From contig CAJBLH010000229.1 in the NCBI GenBank assembly GCA_903953895.1, forward strand, positions 44,463 through 108,462: DNA of 64,000 bases. The letters are read 5' to 3'. The notes beneath the pieces are model-generated. The model was not told where the DNA came from, ran no database searches, and saw only the letters and a program-made list of their open reading frames with translations. Positions within the stretch are counted from its first letter, which is position 1. Each line of letters starts with the position of its first letter. Shown piece by piece: positions 27,301 through 38,114 of the stretch. This DNA is from an uncultured Desulfobacteraceae bacterium (lineage in GTDB: Bacteria > Desulfobacterota > Desulfobacteria > Desulfobacterales > Desulfatirhabdiaceae). The position numbers and the translations under genes are program-made.

Positions 27301-30300
27301 CATCAGGAATGGCAAGGGTTCGGACGCATCGGGCTGCCAGACAGGAAAATATCGCCAGTTCAGGTCTCGGGACCGGAGACCCCGCAACAAGCCTTCCGGA
27401 TTGGCCGCCAGACCAAAAAAATGATCCACGGTGGCAACGACATTGCCATCATCGTCCATCAATTGAATCGATGCGATCATATTGCCCGATATATCATCCG
27501 GAGATTCATTGCGGACATAACACCAGAGGTGGGTCAGACCTTGCTGCTTTTCCTGGTTTTGCGGGGAGCCGATATAATGGAATCGGTCCACCGTGGAAGG
27601 AACCATGGTCCGGGTATCGTGATCCGGCAACAGCGAAACCAGCATCTGAAAACAGGAGTCCACCAGGCTGGGATGGATTTCATACCGCGCCACCGCACCA
27701 AGTTCGGCAGGCACCCGCATGCGTCCAAGAGATTCATTCCGGCCCCGCCAGATGGATTCGATCCATTGAAATTGTGGCCCCAGATGAATCTGGCTGTTCG
27801 CCATCCGCTGATAATACGCGGAACCGTCGATTTTTTCCGGGCAACGCTGTTTGATCGTTTCGATATCCACGGTTCGGGAAGGATCATGGCGCTTTGTCAA
27901 AAACGAAACCCTGCCGGCAGCATGCTCGATCCAGGAATCGCCGGTCTCATCGATCCTGCCAAGACGGAACCCGTAGTGGTCGGTGTCTTCTGGCGTTAAA
28001 ATCACCTGCAGCATACAGATATCCTGGTCTGAAACCGCCAGCGCCTGGGGAAACATCAGGTTTTCTAGCACGATTTCATGACCGTGACGCAGCAAACCGG
28101 CAGCCCCGATGGTCAGGGAAATATGGAAGGCGCCGGGAACGACGATTGTCTTGAAAATGCGATGATCAGACAAATACCGCAGGGAGATCGGAGTGAAACG
28201 CTTTTGAAACAAGACAACATTCAGTGCGGGTGAGTTGATTTTTTCATCGATCAACGGGTGCAGTGGGGATAATTCCCTGGATCCGTCATCCGGGAATACG
28301 CCGGAACCCCTTGCCAGGTTTTGCTCTCTTACGGGAACAGGTGTCTGCTCGATCCAGAAACGGCGGCGCTGGAAAGGATAATTCGGCAGCGGCAGCCGTG
28401 TTCGGCGATTTCCGTTATCGACGTCGGCCCAGTTGATCGGAAAACCATTGACATAAAGCTGAGCCAGCGAGTTGAAGAGTACCTGCCGGTCGGACGATCC
28501 CTGTCGCAGGCTATACAGCCAGTTGACAGAAGTATCGGCAATACATTGCTTTGCCATTCCCATCAGAACGGGCTGGGGCCCGACCTCGAGAAACCATTTG
28601 TATCCGTGATGATACAGGCAGTCCATGCTGTCTGCGAAACGAACGGGGCGTCGGATGTGGTCTGCCCAGTATTGGGCCGAAGCGATGCTCCGGTCTGCAG
28701 GCAGGCCGGTGACATTGGAAATGACCGTTATTTTCGGCGGATGAAATTGCACCTGTTCCGCTGTTCGAAGAAAATCCGCAAGCATCGGTTCCATATGAAA
28801 CGAATGAAATGCATGTGATACCTGTAAAGGAATGGCGGAAATCCCTTGAAGCTTCAACTGCTGAGCCAGTAAACGAATCTGTTCCTGCTGACCGGAAACC
28901 ACCACATTCCGGGGGCCATTGAATGCAGCGATTTCAACCATGCCGGCAAAAGGAGCAATGGCTGTCGATACCTGCCGGGGATCGGCGAGAACTGCCAGCA
29001 TACCGCCTGTTTTCGGTAATGCCTGAATCAGTCGCCCGCGGGAGGCGATCAGCATCAGCGCATCCTCGAGGCTGAACACCCCGGCCAGACAAGCGGCCAC
29101 ATATTCGCCGACACTGTGACCCATGACTGCGGCCGGCGCAATTCCCCAGGATTGCCACATTCTGGATAGGGAGTACTCGAGTGCAAACAAAGCTGGCTGG
29201 GTATATGCGGTATCGTGGATACTGAAGCCCGGCGACGGCGGCAAAAACAGCAGATCGGTCAGCGAAACGCCAAGCAGCGGGGATAAAATCTCGGAACATC
29301 GGTTCAACCAGTGCCGAAATTCCGGCTGATGCGCATAGAGCTGCTGGCCCATCCCTGGATACTGGGACCCCTGGCCCGTAAACAAGAAAATGAGTCCGGG
29401 CTTGGGTGTCTGGATTCTGCCCTGAAAAAAACCGGTTGATGAAACCGGGGCCGGTGCGGTCTGAGGCGTCAACATCCCGGCGAGCGATTGCGTGGAACCG
29501 CCGACCGCCGCCACGCGACAGGGGAAATGAGTCCGTCCGGTAGCGGCTGAAAAACAGACATCCGCCAGATTGATGTCCGGATGTTCCACCAGATAATCCC
29601 GGTAACGCTGTATCAAATCGGTCAATGCTTCCGGGGTTCGGGCGGAAATAGCCAGAACATGCGGCTGGTTGGCCGCGGGTTGTTGTAATTGGCCACTGGC
29701 CACTCTCGGCTGCCCCCTGTCCACAGGCGCTTCTTCGATGATGACATGGGCATTGGTTCCACTGATTCCAAAAGCGCTGACACCGGCTCTTCGCGGATGA
29801 TCGCAGTCTGCCGGCCAGGGCAGGGGATGATCCGTAATCCTTACCGGCATCTGATCCCAGGAAATATGCGGGGTGGGCCTGCTGAATAGCAGATGTGCCG
29901 GAATCCGGTCATGTTGAAGTGAGAGGATGACCTTGATGACACCGGCAATACCGGAGGCCGCTTCGAGATGATTGATATTGGTTTTTACCGAACCGATCCA
30001 CAGCGGTCGGTCCGGCGGTCGCCCCGGGCCAAGAACTGCGGCCAGGGCATTGACTTCCACCGGATCTCCGAGCAGCGTGCCGGTACCATGCGCTTCCACA
30101 TAATCGACTGAAATCGGATCGATGCCCGCATTCTGAATGGCCTGACGCAGCAGGGCCTGCTGTGCCTGGCCATTGGGAGCGGTAATACCGCTGCTGGCGC
30201 CGTCGTGATTGACGGCAGACCCCCGGATGATGGCCAGAATCCGCTCTCCGCGTGCGGTTGCTTCGGAAAGTCGGCGAAGCACGATAACGCCGCACCCTTC

Positions 30301-31134
30301 TCCCCGACCATAACCGTCTGCAGATGCATCGAAAGTCTTGCAACGGCCATCAGGAGACAAGACTTTGATGCGGGAAAGGAATATCCCGGTCTCTGGCTTC
30401 AGCATGATCTGCACGCCTCCGGCCAGTGCCAGATCGCATTCCCTGCCCTGCAAACTTTTACATGCCTGATGCAGGGCAACCAGTGAAGATGAACAGGCCG
30501 TATCGACAGACAGGGTGGGACCCTGAAAATCATAAAAATAGGCAAGCCTCCCAGAAGCGAAACAGAACCCGGAACCCGTTGCATCGTAGATGTCGATTTG
30601 AGAAGGGTCATTGGCAAACAGCCGATATTTTTCATAGTCGTTCTGACCGATGCCGACAAATACCCCGGTGCGGCTTCCTGTCAGTTGTTCGGGAGATTGG
30701 CAGGCGTTTTCCAGGGCTTCCCAACTGACTTCCAGAAGGAGGCGATGCTGGGGGTCGATACAAACGGCCTCACGTGGCGGAATACCGAAAAACTGAGAAT
30801 CGAACGAATCCACCTGATTCAGGAATCCCCCTTTTCGGGTGTAGATTTTGCCCACTGCATCGGGATCGGCATCGTAAAAAGCATCCACGTCCCACCTGCC
30901 GTCCGGAAAATCGGAAATTGCATGCTGACCCTTGTCGAGTAAATCCCAATACTGATCTAAAGAAGTCGCCCGGCCGGGAAACCGGCACGCCATGCCGATA
31001 ACGGCAATGGACTCATGCTGGTTTTTTTCCAGCGATTCGATACGAGATCGGGCTTCTTTGAGTGCGGCCAATGTCCTTTGGGCAATCGTTTCATTCGTGG
31101 TTATCGGTAAATCGTAAGAAGGGTCCGTGGACAA
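24370..31134 (-). CDS. Fully reducing type I PKS module KS-AT-DH-ER-KR-ACP
   Basis: A 2254-residue protein. KS at about 40-470 ([29 protein letters not shown]); AT at about 560-880 (FTGQGSQYPGMG, GHSVGEY, HAFHS, malonyl type); DH at about 940-1230 (catalytic His in YLSDHRIFKTIVVPGAFH, Asp in HPSLVDSCFQ); ER at about 1440-1740 (NADPH loop LIHAAAGGVGQAAIQL); KR (GGLGSLG, catalytic Tyr in GQGNYAAANAF, and LDD in HAAGVLDDG, the B-type marker); ACP (LGMDSLTSVEL). It should add two carbons and reduce them fully to methylenes. It follows the first PKS by 4 bases and overlaps the next by 4, so the three are one transcript. A long charged linker separates ER and KR. Confidence 0.96.
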   Translation of the reverse strand: MSTDPSYDLPITTNETIAQRTLAALKEARSRIESLEKNQHESIAVIGMACRFPGRATSLDQYWDLLDKGQHAISDFPDGRWDVDAFYDADPDAVGKIYTRKGGFLNQVDSFDSQFFGIPPREAVCIDPQHRLLLEVSWEALENACQSPEQLTGSRTGVFVGIGQNDYEKYRLFANDPSQIDIYDATGSGFCFASGRLAYFYDFQGPTLSVDTACSSSLVALHQACKSLQGRECDLALAGGVQIMLKPETGIFLSRIKVLSPDGRCKTFDASADGYGRGEGCGVIVLRRLSEATARGERILAIIRGSAVNHDGASSGITAPNGQAQQALLRQAIQNAGIDPISVDYVEAHGTGTLLGDPVEVNALAAVLGPGRPPDRPLWIGSVKTNINHLEAASGIAGVIKVILSLQHDRIPAHLLFSRPTPHISWDQMPVRITDHPLPWPADCDHPRRAGVSAFGISGTNAHVIIEEAPVDRGQPRVASGQLQQPAANQPHVLAISARTPEALTDLIQRYRDYLVEHPDINLADVCFSAATGRTHFPCRVAAVGGSTQSLAGMLTPQTAPAPVSSTGFFQGRIQTPKPGLIFLFTGQGSQYPGMGQQLYAHQPEFRHWLNRCSEILSPLLGVSLTDLLFLPPSPGFSIHDTAYTQPALFALEYSLSRMWQSWGIAPAAVMGHSVGEYVAACLAGVFSLEDALMLIASRGRLIQALPKTGGMLAVLADPRQVSTAIAPFAGMVEIAAFNGPRNVVVSGQQEQIRLLAQQLKLQGISAIPLQVSHAFHSFHMEPMLADFLRTAEQVQFHPPKITVISNVTGLPADRSIASAQYWADHIRRPVRFADSMDCLYHHGYKWFLEVGPQPVLMGMAKQCIADTSVNWLYSLRQGSSDRQVLFNSLAQLYVNGFPINWADVDNGNRRTRLPLPNYPFQRRRFWIEQTPVPVREQNLARGSGVFPDDGSRELSPLHPLIDEKINSPALNVVLFQKRFTPISLRYLSDHRIFKTIVVPGAFHISLTIGAAGLLRHGHEIVLENLMFPQALAVSDQDICMLQVILTPEDTDHYGFRLGRIDETGDSWIEHAAGRVSFLTKRHDPSRTVDIETIKQRCPEKIDGSAYYQRMANSQIHLGPQFQWIESIWRGRNESLGRMRVPAELGAVARYEIHPSLVDSCFQMLVSLLPDHDTRTMVPSTVDRFHYIGSPQNQEKQQGLTHLWCYVRNESPDDISGNMIASIQLMDDDGNVVATVDHFFGLAANPEGLLRGLRSRDLNWRYFPVWQPDASEPLPFLMDTASSSLCGTWLIFADSAGLGRKLSEYLVTQGAHPHLVYARELIHPSDSSIDPAAMGTLISRHNTDLRAVVYLWHLDPDDSAILGNSRQLPAFSSVLSLLQAVMHANLSKLPDMWIITRGAQDAGSALIDPWQAPVWGLGRVLRMEFPDLPYRCIDLDSANVDHDLPALSREVTHPDHEDQIAWRNGRRFTFRLMRRAPAISRHIPDDSQLKISALGQIENLHLARVDRRVPGPEEVEISVTAAGLNFKDVLHALGILQAVTPDGKPVTALEMDFGLEAVGIISAIGQKVTGFAVGEVVIAGVTRGALGSRVIVPAAFICSKPVHVSDAAAATLPIVFLTAWHGLMDLAQIGPQDRVLIHAAAGGVGQAAIQLVQQTGAEIFATASPSKWDLLKSQGISHIFNSRTLDFADEIMKVTGGKGVTVILNSLGDEFIAKNIGILAPSGRFIEIGRIGIWDKEKMHQIRPDVAYHSFELGDLSCRNPELISQMMQRLHELLQEGRLQPITHQVFPMNDAVEAFRLMAQGKHVGKVILVRTEPSESKTGDSRGRREPARKNRETATPDFPRSGTKTASSDTAIVRPDATYLITGGLGSLGRITAQCLIQSGARHLILVGRSTPGEEADQWLSDIQQNGVRIRVLSADISDPIDAARVLIPIPDWPPLHGIVHAAGVLDDGVIAQQSWHRFLTVMGPKVWGTWHLHVLSRKLPLDFFVCFSSIASLLGSPGQGNYAAANAFMDALMHHRRQNGLPGLSINWGPWGQVGMAAGLETRDHARWKDQGLRTLAPESALHQFMDILKEQPWPQIGMVDVNWDRYVEQIAATAPPFLTELLQRTPRPFMPVSSRLRNDLQSLPDAQRMTPLTEAIRRQVAKILGASADDIGMDQGFFELGMDSLTSVELRNFLQSALGCQIPLTLTFDYPTIERLAEHLLNLVFPVPTTESAVSRPDPEKSLDSDALSDAELEKLLDDRLSALENRS

Positions 31135-31138
31135 TTGA

Positions 31139-34100
31139 TCAACTCCTTAGCAGGTTTTCCAGTTCTAAAAGTTCTTTGTTCAGCAGGTCGGCGATTTCCA
31201 GCGGCAACTCCGATGCATGATTGGCCGACTGCGCTACGTCAACAGGCGCCAGGGAAGAGGCCTCCGCCACATCCATTAACATTTCTTCGATATAAACTGC
31301 AAGTTTTGTCATGCTCGGAAAGTCGAAAAGCGCCGTCATGGGCAGATCGATGTCCAAATCTCTGGAAATCCACTGCCGTAATTCGACCGCCATGATCGAA
31401 TCGAGTCCGAGACTGAAAAATCCCTGATCGGGATTGAGGCTAACGGAATCCGGGGTCATTCCCATGACCCGCGCGGTCTGGGCTTGCAGATAGGTCACCA
31501 GAAACACTCTCCGGTCGGATTCAGCAACTTCCATCCATTGCCGGCGCATCAGACCCTGGCCCCTGATATCTACCCCTTGTTCACCTCTGTCGAGAAGGTC
31601 AAACAAGGGATGCTTTCCCCAACTCTCATAAATGCGCCGGAACAGCGGCCAGTCAACATCGGCGACCGTTATCTGAACAGCATCGGTTTTCAGCAGCCAT
31701 GAAAGCGCGCTGAATGAATCCCGGGGATCGATTGCAGTCAGGCCGCGTCGTTTCAGCCAGGAGCGGCTGTCCTGCCCCGCCATGCCATCCCCCAGCCACG
31801 GACCCCAATTGACGCTGAGCGCCGTCTGACCGGCGGCGCGATGATAGTGGGCCATGGCATCCAGAAACTGATTGGCCGCAGCATAGGCGCCCTGGGCTTT
31901 GGCGCCCCAGACCGCAGCAATCGATGAATAATAGACGATAAAATCCAGTTGGCATGACTGAGTCAGATGGTGCAGCGCCCAGGCGCCCTGAATTTTCGGT
32001 GAGAGAACGGACCAGGATTTTTGAAAATCCATTTCGGCAAGCAGAGACTCTTTCAGAACGCCGGCTGCATGAACCACCCCTTTCAAGGGGGGCATATTGG
32101 CGGCAATGTGGGCAAGGATTCCGGACATAGCCGCCATATCTGCAACATCTGCTGCGCCGATGTACAGATTGACGCCGGACTGCCGCATTTGCTGAATTTC
32201 ATCCAGGATCGTTGCGGAAGGCTCGCGCCTGCTGATCAGTGCCAGATGCCGGGCGCCGTTTCCAATCATCCATCGGGCCGTTTGAAGTCCCAAGGCGCCC
32301 AGCCCGCCGGTGATCAGATAAGAAGCGTCCGGATAAAACAGAACCGGATCATTGCCGTTTATTTTTCGATTCGGTCGGTCAAGGGTACTCTTCAAGCGGG
32401 CCGCAACCATCCGGTTTTCTCGAATGGCCATCTGGTCTTCGACTCCGCCCTGGAAAATGGCGCTGAGAAGAGCGTTGGCCCTGGATTGCAGCATATCCGG
32501 ACTTCCAGTCGCTGGATCCAGATCGATCAGTCCCCCCCACAGATGTGGATATTCCAGTGCGGCGGTTCGTCCGATACCCCACAGTGGCGCCTGAGATACG
32601 GCGGGTGCCGGACAAGCGATACGGGATAAGCGTGCATTGTTTGCAACTGCCGGATCATCCTGCAAAAGATCGACTGTCATGGCGCCGCAGGTGACCAGCC
32701 AGAGTCGGGCATGGCTGTCCTGGGGAATACAGGACATGGCCCCCAGAATCTGCGGAACCGCAAAAACAGTCAAAATCATGCTTGCCTGTAATGACTCCGG
32801 ATTCAATCGATCCGGCAGGGGCGCATCCATTGCCCACAAATAGATCACATGCGTCAACTTCCGTGAGCCAATGCAATCGATGATCCCCTGTTGCAGGGTC
32901 TGTGACCATGCCGGTAATGCGTCATCGCGGATACCGCCCGCAGGAACGAACGTTTCGATGTCTATCACGATAGACGGCCTGCCCGCAGCCGCCAGTCGCC
33001 GGGACAATTGCAGACCGACCCCTGCGCGATCCGCCAGAATGAGCCATGAACTTTCCGGACAGGTTACCGGCGCTATTTGTCCGAAATCTTCCCAGCTCAT
33101 TTCATACAGTAGATGATCCGGTACGGTGATGTTCGTCCTTCCCTCATGAATTCCGGCATCCGAATTGATTGGCGCCTCCAGCGGCATGGCGTAACGGACC
33201 GTCATCGGCGATGCATCGAACCAGTAACGCTGACGCTGAAAAGGATAGGTGGGCAGCGAAATACGCCGACAGGAAAGCCCGCTGTCCACAGCTTCCCACT
33301 GAATGTCCGCTCCCATCTCATACAGTCGCCCCAGACTGGTCAGCATCTGCCGGCGGTCATCCATTCCCTGACGCAGGCTGGGCAGCCAGTGTGTTTTCAC
33401 GGCAGGCAGGTTCTGTTTGGCCAGTGAAAGGAGCGTCGGCTGGGGGCCGATTTCCAGAAATACGAAATCTCCCAGGCTGTTCAGGGTCTGTAATCCATCG
33501 CTGAAATTCACTTTTCCGCGGATATGCTCTATCCAGTAGGGAAGACCGGCCATGCCTTCATTTTCCAGACGACCCGTCAGCGTGGATATCACGGGAATCC
33601 GGGGGGCAGCGTAAGCGATATGTTCAGCGGTTTTTTTCCATTCGGTTACCACCGGCTCCATCAGCGGAGAGTGATAGGCGCAGGCAGTGGATATGCGAAG
33701 CGTCTGAATATCCCGGCGGTTCAGGGCCGCACATACGCGGCCTACACAATCTTCGGGCCCGGCGATCAGGGTATTGCGGGGGCTGTTGCATGCGGCAATG
33801 ACGACACGACCGGCTTGCTGTTCAAGCAGGGGCTGAACCCTGTCTGGCGCCGCCAATACGGATACCATGGCGCCGGTGGGGCAGCGTGCCGCGGATCGAT
33901 CCAGAGACACGGTCAGGTGGAGGGCGTCTTCCGGAGAAAAAACACCGGCTGCGCAGGCTGCGGCGTATTCTCCTATACTGTGGCCCATGACCACGGCCGG
34001 TGTAATCCCCCAGGACATCCACAATCGGGTCAATGCATACTGCAAGCAAAACAAAGCGGCTGCACCCGGAGCTGCAAACTGCGATGGGCTGGCGCTGGAT

Positions 34101-37100
34101 AAAAGCTTTTTGATCAAACCAGAACTGTCGGTACGGTGGAGGATTTGTTCGCATACATCCAGATGTTGCCGGAATACGGGCTCCGATAAATACAGCCCCC
34201 GGCCCATGCCCGGGTATTCGGACCCCGGCCCGGTAAACAAAAAGGCGATTTTTGGCATTTCTTTTTCGCGTGCCCTGTCGGTCAAGCCGGGCGCTACCGC
34301 TGCACAGGACTCAGCAGCCTCAAGCAGACGAATCAAATCGGCCGTGCTGCTTCCGACAAAAGCCGCACGATCGGAAAAATGGGCCCGACCGACATGTGTG
34401 GTATGGCAGAGGTCGGCGATATCAGTTTCGGGTGCAGCCTTTAAAAAAACCGTATAGCGCCGGATCAGAGCGGAAAGGGCTGCAGGGGTTTTTGCGGAAA
34501 GGCTCAGCAGACACGGTTTGGATGCGGTCTCCGGATGTTCCGACAGCGTAATTGCAGGGGCTTCCTGGATGATGACATGCCCATTCGTGCCGCTGAATCC
34601 AAATGAACTGACGGCCCCGTAACGTACTGGACCGTCGGGGTTTCTTGTCCATGGCAGCGTGTCTCTGGCAATGACGGCTGGAATGCCGTCCAGATTGATC
34701 ATCGGTCCGAGCTGCTGAAAATGAAGATGTGGCGGAATCACTTCATGCTGAAGAGACAGGATGACCTTGATGAGTCCGGCAACGCCTGCTGCGGCCTCAC
34801 AATGGCCGATATTGGTTTTTACGGAACCCAGAATCAGGGGAGAATCCCCGATGTTATCCCTGCCGTAACCTGCGGCAATGGCCTGAATCTCGACCGCATC
34901 GCCCAGAGGAGTTCCCGTACCGTGGGCCTCTAAATACTGCACATCTCCAGGCGCCAGTCTCGAACGGGTCAGGGCCTCGCGGATCAACATTTTCTGGGCA
35001 CCGAGACTGGGGGCGGTCAGGCCGTTGCTGAAACCGTCCTGATTGATAACCGATGCCCGGATCACGGCCTGGATGGGGTCACCGTCGGAAACAGCCCGGC
35101 TCAAGCGTTTGAGAACAATCACACCACAGCCGTCACTGCGCACATAGCCGTTGGCGCCGGCATCGAAGGTGCGGCAGCAGCCATCAACAGACAGCATCCC
35201 GGCCCGGTAAAACGCCATGCCGGCATCCATGGCCAGAATAATGTTCACACCGCCGGCAATGGCCAGATCGACCTCGCCGCTGCGAATGCTTTCACATGCC
35301 TGATGAATGGCCACCAGCGACGACGAGCAGGCCGTATCGATGGTTAAGGATGGGCCGTGAAGCCCCAGAAAATAACTGATCCGGCCGGATGCCACGGCAG
35401 GAGATGTTCCGGTACCGAAATATGCATCGAGATCATCCGGCGATTGCCGTCTGGTCTGCAGCCCGGCATAGTCGCGACCGAAAACACCGACGAACACGCC
35501 GCATCGCGTTCCAGCAAGTTTTCCCGGATCGATGGCGGCTTGTTCAAGCGCTTCCCATGTGGTTTCCATCAGCACACGCTGCTGCGGATCCATGCACCTG
35601 GCTTCCCGGGGGCTGATATCGAAAAAGGATGCATCGAAGGCATCCATCCAGGGAATCTGTCCGCCATATTGCAGGCCTGGCGGGATGCGTTCGGGGTCCG
35701 GATTATCCATTAACGCCAATCGGTTGCGGGATAAACGACGGACTGCGTTCCGGCCGTTGACGAGTACATCCCAGAATGCCGCTATCCCACCGGGGGAATC
35801 ATGATCTTGGTCTTCAGCCGGATCAGGAAACCGGCAGGCCATGCCGACAACGGCGATCCCGTCATCATCGGTTCGGGATAAGACCGCCGGACTTCTATGC
35901 GATTTGTCCGCAAGACCGGAAAGGCGATTGGTGAAAAAAGCGGCGATATCTCGGGCGGTGATGTATTCAAAGAAAAAGCCGGGTTCGATCGATACGCCGA
36001 AACGATGACTGAGTACAGACCCAAGTTCCATCAGTTTCAGGGAATCCAGTCCCATATCCCGAAGCGGCCGATCCGGACGGTAAACTGCCGGTGAAGCCAA
36101 GAGCGGCATCAGGCACGCCTTGACGCGATGGATCGTGTCGGGTTCTATAACCGACGATCGCCTGGGAAAATCGGAGGCAGGCAACCCCACCGGCTCCGGT
36201 GAATGGTTCAATGCAACTTCTGTTTTTCGAATCGGCCGGGTATCCTTTGAGAAAAGGGCATGGTTTCCATAATCCACCAGCACCCCATATCCCTGGTTAA
36301 TCCGGTCGTCCGGCCGGTAATTGGCAATGACCTGGCTGATGCGACCGCCATGGCATTCGTGAAAATGCAGAATCGGGTCGATGCAATGTCCCATTTCATT
36401 TTTTGATGCAACATACTGCTGGATGGAGATGCCGGAATCCGGCATATAATTCTTGCACAGCGATACGGCCACCACCCGGTCAACTCCGTTCATCGCATAA
36501 CTGTAGGCAAGCATGAAAAACAGCAGTTCATCCCCCAGACCCTGACAGGGTGGCTCCGGCATAACGTTGATGGCCAGAAGCTGGAGAATTCGACCCGACG
36601 GGGAAAACAGCGATAATGCCGTATGGCTCGTTACCGTCGTAAGCATGTCTGTCGCATCGATCCGCTGAGAATACACAGCGGCCACCAGACGTTCATCATG
36701 GATCAGGACACACTGGCCGGAAGGGAAATGATCGATGCGCCGGTGAATCTCCGATGGGGTCGCCCGAAGATGCGGCTGCCAGCAAACATGTTCCAGACGT
36801 TGCAGACCGGGTAAATCGGTGATTCGAGCCGGTCGAATCCGGTAAGGTTTTTTGACGAACCAGCCCATGCATAGAGAAGCATTATGGTCTGAATCAAGGA
36901 TGACTTGTCGGGGGCTCGATCCAAGAAAAAGCCCCACGGCGGCGGCGGCCAGAAGAAAAGCGCTCAGTCCTCCGGCCAATGCCGCACCAGCGATATCGGT
37001 ATCGATAATAAAGAATGCGCCGGCAGAACCGATCTTGCCGGACCATGCCCAGAGGCATTCAAGCCAGTCTGTGCGGATTGCCGGATCTTTGAATTCGCTT

Positions 37101-37375
37101 GGACAGCAACCATCCGGCGGCGGGTATTGGTTGAGGGGGCAGATCCAGAATGTAGTGGAATTCTGACTTTCTTTCGATACAAAAGACTTCAGGGAGTGTT
37201 GGATATCCGGAATGAATCCGAAGCAAATCGAACCAGAATACAGGATAATTTCTGGAAAAACCGCAGCATGGCAATCTCTTAACAAATCGCTGATGCCGGC
37301 GTCCAGTTGTTGTCGTATGCACGCGTCTGAATGCAATGAATTCATGAGATGTTTTTCAGACAATGGTTTCAACAT
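31139..37375 (-). CDS. Type I PKS with GNAT-ACP loading module: GNAT-ACP-KS-AT-KR-ACP
   Basis: A 2078-residue protein. Residues 1-175 are unassigned and include a hydrophobic stretch ([18 protein letters not shown]). A GNAT-like domain follows (about 178-320: [34 protein letters not shown]), then an ACP ([11 protein letters not shown], Ser445), KS ([23 protein letters not shown]), AT (GHSIGEY; atypical [12 protein letters not shown] and CAYHS), KR (GGLGALG; Tyr in [11 protein letters not shown]) and ACP ([11 protein letters not shown]). GNAT-ACP loading modules, as in curacin synthase, load an acetyl starter, so this protein probably begins the chain and makes 3-hydroxybutyryl-ACP. AT specificity is uncertain. 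The start is uncertain: ATG 37375 or ATG 37345, neither with a good ribosome site. Confidence 0.93.
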   Translation of the reverse strand: MLKPLSEKHLMNSLHSDACIRQQLDAGISDLLRDCHAAVFPEIILYSGSICFGFIPDIQHSLKSFVSKESQNSTTFWICPLNQYPPPDGCCPSEFKDPAIRTDWLECLWAWSGKIGSAGAFFIIDTDIAGAALAGGLSAFLLAAAAVGLFLGSSPRQVILDSDHNASLCMGWFVKKPYRIRPARITDLPGLQRLEHVCWQPHLRATPSEIHRRIDHFPSGQCVLIHDERLVAAVYSQRIDATDMLTTVTSHTALSLFSPSGRILQLLAINVMPEPPCQGLGDELLFFMLAYSYAMNGVDRVVAVSLCKNYMPDSGISIQQYVASKNEMGHCIDPILHFHECHGGRISQVIANYRPDDRINQGYGVLVDYGNHALFSKDTRPIRKTEVALNHSPEPVGLPASDFPRRSSVIEPDTIHRVKACLMPLLASPAVYRPDRPLRDMGLDSLKLMELGSVLSHRFGVSIEPGFFFEYITARDIAAFFTNRLSGLADKSHRSPAVLSRTDDDGIAVVGMACRFPDPAEDQDHDSPGGIAAFWDVLVNGRNAVRRLSRNRLALMDNPDPERIPPGLQYGGQIPWMDAFDASFFDISPREARCMDPQQRVLMETTWEALEQAAIDPGKLAGTRCGVFVGVFGRDYAGLQTRRQSPDDLDAYFGTGTSPAVASGRISYFLGLHGPSLTIDTACSSSLVAIHQACESIRSGEVDLAIAGGVNIILAMDAGMAFYRAGMLSVDGCCRTFDAGANGYVRSDGCGVIVLKRLSRAVSDGDPIQAVIRASVINQDGFSNGLTAPSLGAQKMLIREALTRSRLAPGDVQYLEAHGTGTPLGDAVEIQAIAAGYGRDNIGDSPLILGSVKTNIGHCEAAAGVAGLIKVILSLQHEVIPPHLHFQQLGPMINLDGIPAVIARDTLPWTRNPDGPVRYGAVSSFGFSGTNGHVIIQEAPAITLSEHPETASKPCLLSLSAKTPAALSALIRRYTVFLKAAPETDIADLCHTTHVGRAHFSDRAAFVGSSTADLIRLLEAAESCAAVAPGLTDRAREKEMPKIAFLFTGPGSEYPGMGRGLYLSEPVFRQHLDVCEQILHRTDSSGLIKKLLSSASPSQFAAPGAAALFCLQYALTRLWMSWGITPAVVMGHSIGEYAAACAAGVFSPEDALHLTVSLDRSAARCPTGAMVSVLAAPDRVQPLLEQQAGRVVIAACNSPRNTLIAGPEDCVGRVCAALNRRDIQTLRISTACAYHSPLMEPVVTEWKKTAEHIAYAAPRIPVISTLTGRLENEGMAGLPYWIEHIRGKVNFSDGLQTLNSLGDFVFLEIGPQPTLLSLAKQNLPAVKTHWLPSLRQGMDDRRQMLTSLGRLYEMGADIQWEAVDSGLSCRRISLPTYPFQRQRYWFDASPMTVRYAMPLEAPINSDAGIHEGRTNITVPDHLLYEMSWEDFGQIAPVTCPESSWLILADRAGVGLQLSRRLAAAGRPSIVIDIETFVPAGGIRDDALPAWSQTLQQGIIDCIGSRKLTHVIYLWAMDAPLPDRLNPESLQASMILTVFAVPQILGAMSCIPQDSHARLWLVTCGAMTVDLLQDDPAVANNARLSRIACPAPAVSQAPLWGIGRTAALEYPHLWGGLIDLDPATGSPDMLQSRANALLSAIFQGGVEDQMAIRENRMVAARLKSTLDRPNRKINGNDPVLFYPDASYLITGGLGALGLQTARWMIGNGARHLALISRREPSATILDEIQQMRQSGVNLYIGAADVADMAAMSGILAHIAANMPPLKGVVHAAGVLKESLLAEMDFQKSWSVLSPKIQGAWALHHLTQSCQLDFIVYYSSIAAVWGAKAQGAYAAANQFLDAMAHYHRAAGQTALSVNWGPWLGDGMAGQDSRSWLKRRGLTAIDPRDSFSALSWLLKTDAVQITVADVDWPLFRRIYESWGKHPLFDLLDRGEQGVDIRGQGLMRRQWMEVAESDRRVFLVTYLQAQTARVMGMTPDSVSLNPDQGFFSLGLDSIMAVELRQWISRDLDIDLPMTALFDFPSMTKLAVYIEEMLMDVAEASSLAPVDVAQSANHASELPLEIADLLNKELLELENLLRS

Positions 37376-37512
37376 GAATAATGAGGCTAGTAAAAAAAAT
37401 TGGCCTTGAACCGCGTTTCAGCCAAGCCAAAAAGTCTCTGGCCGTAACGATGTTCAAGGCCTGTAATCCCAAAACAATACAACCAATCATGACTATTGAA
37501 AAAGAAACGTTA

Positions 37513-38058
37513 TCAAGCAGTTTTTGTATCTTCTTTTTTTAAGTCGGCAACCACTTGCTGTCCTTTTTTCAAAAAGGCATTGTAATGCTCTTTGACCTTA
37601 TTGGGATCGAAATTTAAAAATGTTCCGCCGGAAGCAAAATGCATGACAAAAACTTTGCCAAGCGCATAGGTGGTGGCGCCGGCTGCAAGGGGCAGGGCCA
37701 GGGCACCGGTGGTTTGGCCGATAAGCGGAATGGCTTTGATCAGGCTATACACCAAACTGGATATGGATACAGAGAAACCGCCGCCGACCAGAGAACCGAT
37801 CACATTTTTTCCGATGTCTTGAGTAAATGTCTGGCCGTAGGCTTTGGCAAGCAGACGCAACATGTTCAACTGAACGCCGGTCAGGGCGACCAGATCCACC
37901 AGCGGCAGCGGTAACAGACCGATTCCTGCTGCTCCCAAAACATGCTGATTAATGATTTTGTCGAGTTCGGCTTCAGCGGGTTCCTTGAATGCCGGTGAAG
38001 CTGGTTCCGGTGTGGGACTCTGAACAGTGTTTTCTTTGACTTCTTCCTGGTTTTCCAT
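37513..38058 (-). CDS. DUF697-type membrane-associated protein
   Basis: A protein of 181 residues starting at ATG 38058 behind a strong AAGGAGGT. After a Pro/Glu-rich N-terminus comes a DUF697-like region (INQHVLGAAGIGLLPLPLVD, LLAKAYGQTFTQDIGKNV) with two hydrophobic segments (SVSISSLVYSLIKAIPLIG and TGALALPLAAGATTYALGK). The family is of unknown function. Here it lies between the type II thioesterase and the first PKS on the same strand, 57 bases below the thioesterase gene. It may tether or protect the membrane, or simply be a passenger. No catalytic motif is visible. Confidence 0.75.
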   Translation of the reverse strand: MENQEEVKENTVQSPTPEPASPAFKEPAEAELDKIINQHVLGAAGIGLLPLPLVDLVALTGVQLNMLRLLAKAYGQTFTQDIGKNVIGSLVGGGFSVSISSLVYSLIKAIPLIGQTTGALALPLAAGATTYALGKVFVMHFASGGTFLNFDPNKVKEHYNAFLKKGQQVVADLKKEDTKTA

Positions 38059-38114
38059 GGGTAAAACCTCCTTTCGTGTTAGCGTCAATATCCTGCCGTC
38101 ATAGATGAAAGCCG

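Noticed and set aside
29689..29704. Short direct repeat GGCCACT x2 in the KS-AT linker of the reducing PKS
   Set aside because: Only two units, no palindrome; too short to separate from chance although its linker position echoes the other elements.
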